Part shown: positions 14,023 to 14,692 of the stretch, piece by piece | Layout of the letters: every line of letters begins with the position of its first letter | Numbering within the stretch: the stretch's first letter is position 1 | Source: Gaiellasilicea sp035553355 | Lineage (GTDB): Bacteria > Actinomycetota > Thermoleophilia > Gaiellales > Gaiellaceae | Assembly: GCA_035553355.1 (NCBI GenBank) | Contig: DATMJW010000203.1 | Coordinates: forward strand, 1 to 14,692 | DNA length: 14,692 nucleotides | Reading direction: 5' to 3' | Program-made: the position numbers and the translations under genes | Notes under the pieces: model-generated | The model's input: the letters and a program-made list of their open reading frames with translations, nothing else | What the model was told of the DNA's origin: nothing | The model's database searches: none

Positions 14023-14382
14023 CTAGGGGAGGAAGCGGCCGGGCGTCGTGAAGCCGTTCGGGTGCGCCTGCGCGTTGCAGAACGAGGCGCCCGGCGGGAG
14101 GCCCGGGATCGTGAAGTGGAAGCCGGGTCCGGGTCCTCCCGGCACCGCGGCGCCACCGTTCGTCTTCACCGTCTGACCGACCTGTCCCCCCGGCGGCCAG
14201 GCGAGGGAGCCGTCGAGGCCCCCGGTGCCGGTGACGTAGTCGCCGACGACGTGCTGGCCGTGCACGACGAGCTCGGTGCCGAAGACGCCGCTGCAGGTCG
14301 GCTCGCCGTGCGCCGACGCCGGCGCGGCGGCGATCGCTGCGACGGCCGCGGCGAGCACGGTGCGGGTGGTGAGTGCCTTCAT
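14023..14382 (-). CDS. Small secreted protein of unknown function
   Basis: A 119-residue protein I do not recognise. It has a clear Sec signal peptide: a positive start (MKALTTR), an alanine-rich hydrophobic core and an AXA cleavage site (PASA before His25). The mature part of about 95 residues is rich in glycine and proline, with two cysteines (Cys30 in EPTCSG and Cys102 in ASFCNAQ) that could form a disulfide. It also has several histidines (HGEP at the mature N-terminus, VVHGQHVVGDYV, GFHF, AHPNG). It looks like a small exported beta-rich domain, perhaps metal-binding, but this is only impression. The ATG at 14382 has a strong ribosome site (GGAGGAGGAGA, 14387-14397). It lies 18 bases after the DUF4242 gene, so the two probably form an operon. 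Confidence 0.75.
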   Translation of the reverse strand: MKALTTRTVLAAAVAAIAAAPASAHGEPTCSGVFGTELVVHGQHVVGDYVTGTGGLDGSLAWPPGGQVGQTVKTNGGAAVPGGPGPGFHFTIPGLPPGASFCNAQAHPNGFTTPGRFLP

Positions 14383-14400
14383 CGAATCTCCTCCTCCGGG

Positions 14401-14691
14401 CTAGACGGTCGCGGGCTGCGGGTCGGGGCGGACGACGACGGTGTCGCCGACCTTGACGATCTCGTCGAGCGGCAGGTCGGCGGCGGCGGCATGAGCGCGG
14501 ATCGCCTCCGGGCTCGACGCCTGGTAGACGCAGACGGTGCCGAGGCCGCTGCGGTCCTCGAGCACGTAGCTGCGGATCCAGCGGATGTCGTCGCTCATCC
14601 GCTCGCCCTCCGCGGTCGAGCGGGCGGCCGCCTCCTGCAGTTCCTCGCCCGAACGCCAGCCGTTCCGGCGGAGGATGACGTACGTGTCCAT
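14401..14691 (-). CDS. DUF4242 family protein (SCO4226-like)
   Basis: A 96-residue protein matching the DUF4242 pattern: MDTYVILRR at the start, a helix with GEELQEAAARSTAEGERM, then IRWIRSYVLEDRSGLGTVCVYQASSPEAIRAHAAAADLPLDEIVKV. Family members are small ferredoxin-like-fold proteins; at least one Streptomyces member has been described as nickel-binding, but a general role is not established. The single cysteine lies in VCVYQA. The start ATG is one base from the window edge, so its ribosome site, and any longer start, cannot be checked. It precedes the small secreted protein by 18 bases on the same strand. Confidence 0.8.
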   Translation of the reverse strand: MDTYVILRRNGWRSGEELQEAAARSTAEGERMSDDIRWIRSYVLEDRSGLGTVCVYQASSPEAIRAHAAAADLPLDEIVKVGDTVVVRPDPQPATV

Positions 14692-14692
14692 G

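Noticed and set aside
12534..14156. 540-codon minus-strand frame antisense to the hydantoinase
   Set aside because: The plus-strand hydantoinase has every catalytic residue; the antisense product is Arg/Asp/Val-rich without any recognisable domain.

Overview
The window is GC-rich throughout, with strong G/C preference at third codon positions, frequent GTG starts and close gene packing. Together with an F420-type luciferase-like oxidoreductase, this suggests an actinobacterium, possibly a Thermoleophilia-type soil lineage (Gaiellales/Solirubrobacterales). That placement is inference, as there is no rRNA here. No insertion sequence, phage gene, CRISPR array or integrase was found, and composition looks uniform.

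Region 1 (1-3229, + strand) is the end of a haem/tetrapyrrole operon: the 3' part of hemA (glutamyl-tRNA reductase), then hemC and hemD. A DUF62-type S-adenosylmethionine hydrolase (SAM hydroxide adenosyltransferase) follows 9 bases after hemD. hemC and hemD overlap by 4 bases; a 117-base gap of uncertain content separates hemA from hemC.

Region 2 (3230-4971) holds a minus-strand AzgA/PbuG-type purine permease with tRNA-Phe(GAA) just upstream on the same strand. Region 3 (4972-7459) holds an arginase (+), a minus-strand LLM-family F420-dependent oxidoreductase, and a small YdcZ/DUF606 membrane protein (+).

Region 4 (7460-13955) is the most coherent block. A minus-strand M20-family Zn hydrolase (N-carbamoyl amino acid hydrolase / beta-ureidopropionase type) is divergent from a five-gene + strand operon. 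That operon encodes permease, ATPase, permease, an NMT1/THI5-like binding lipoprotein and a dihydropyrimidinase/hydantoinase. The proposed logic is import of a cyclic ureide or pyrimidine, ring opening to an N-carbamoyl amino acid, and removal of the carbamoyl group to give an amino acid, CO2 and ammonia. No dihydropyrimidine dehydrogenase is present; the nearby F420-type LLM enzyme is a speculative candidate for the missing reduction. Region 5 (13956-14692, minus) holds a small secreted protein of unknown function and a DUF4242 protein.

All four convergent gene junctions carry palindromic DNA. Two of them, 8 kb apart, carry near-identical copies of one 38-base palindrome (35/38 identical) that differ by a compensatory base-pair change, which points to a dispersed bidirectional terminator-like element.
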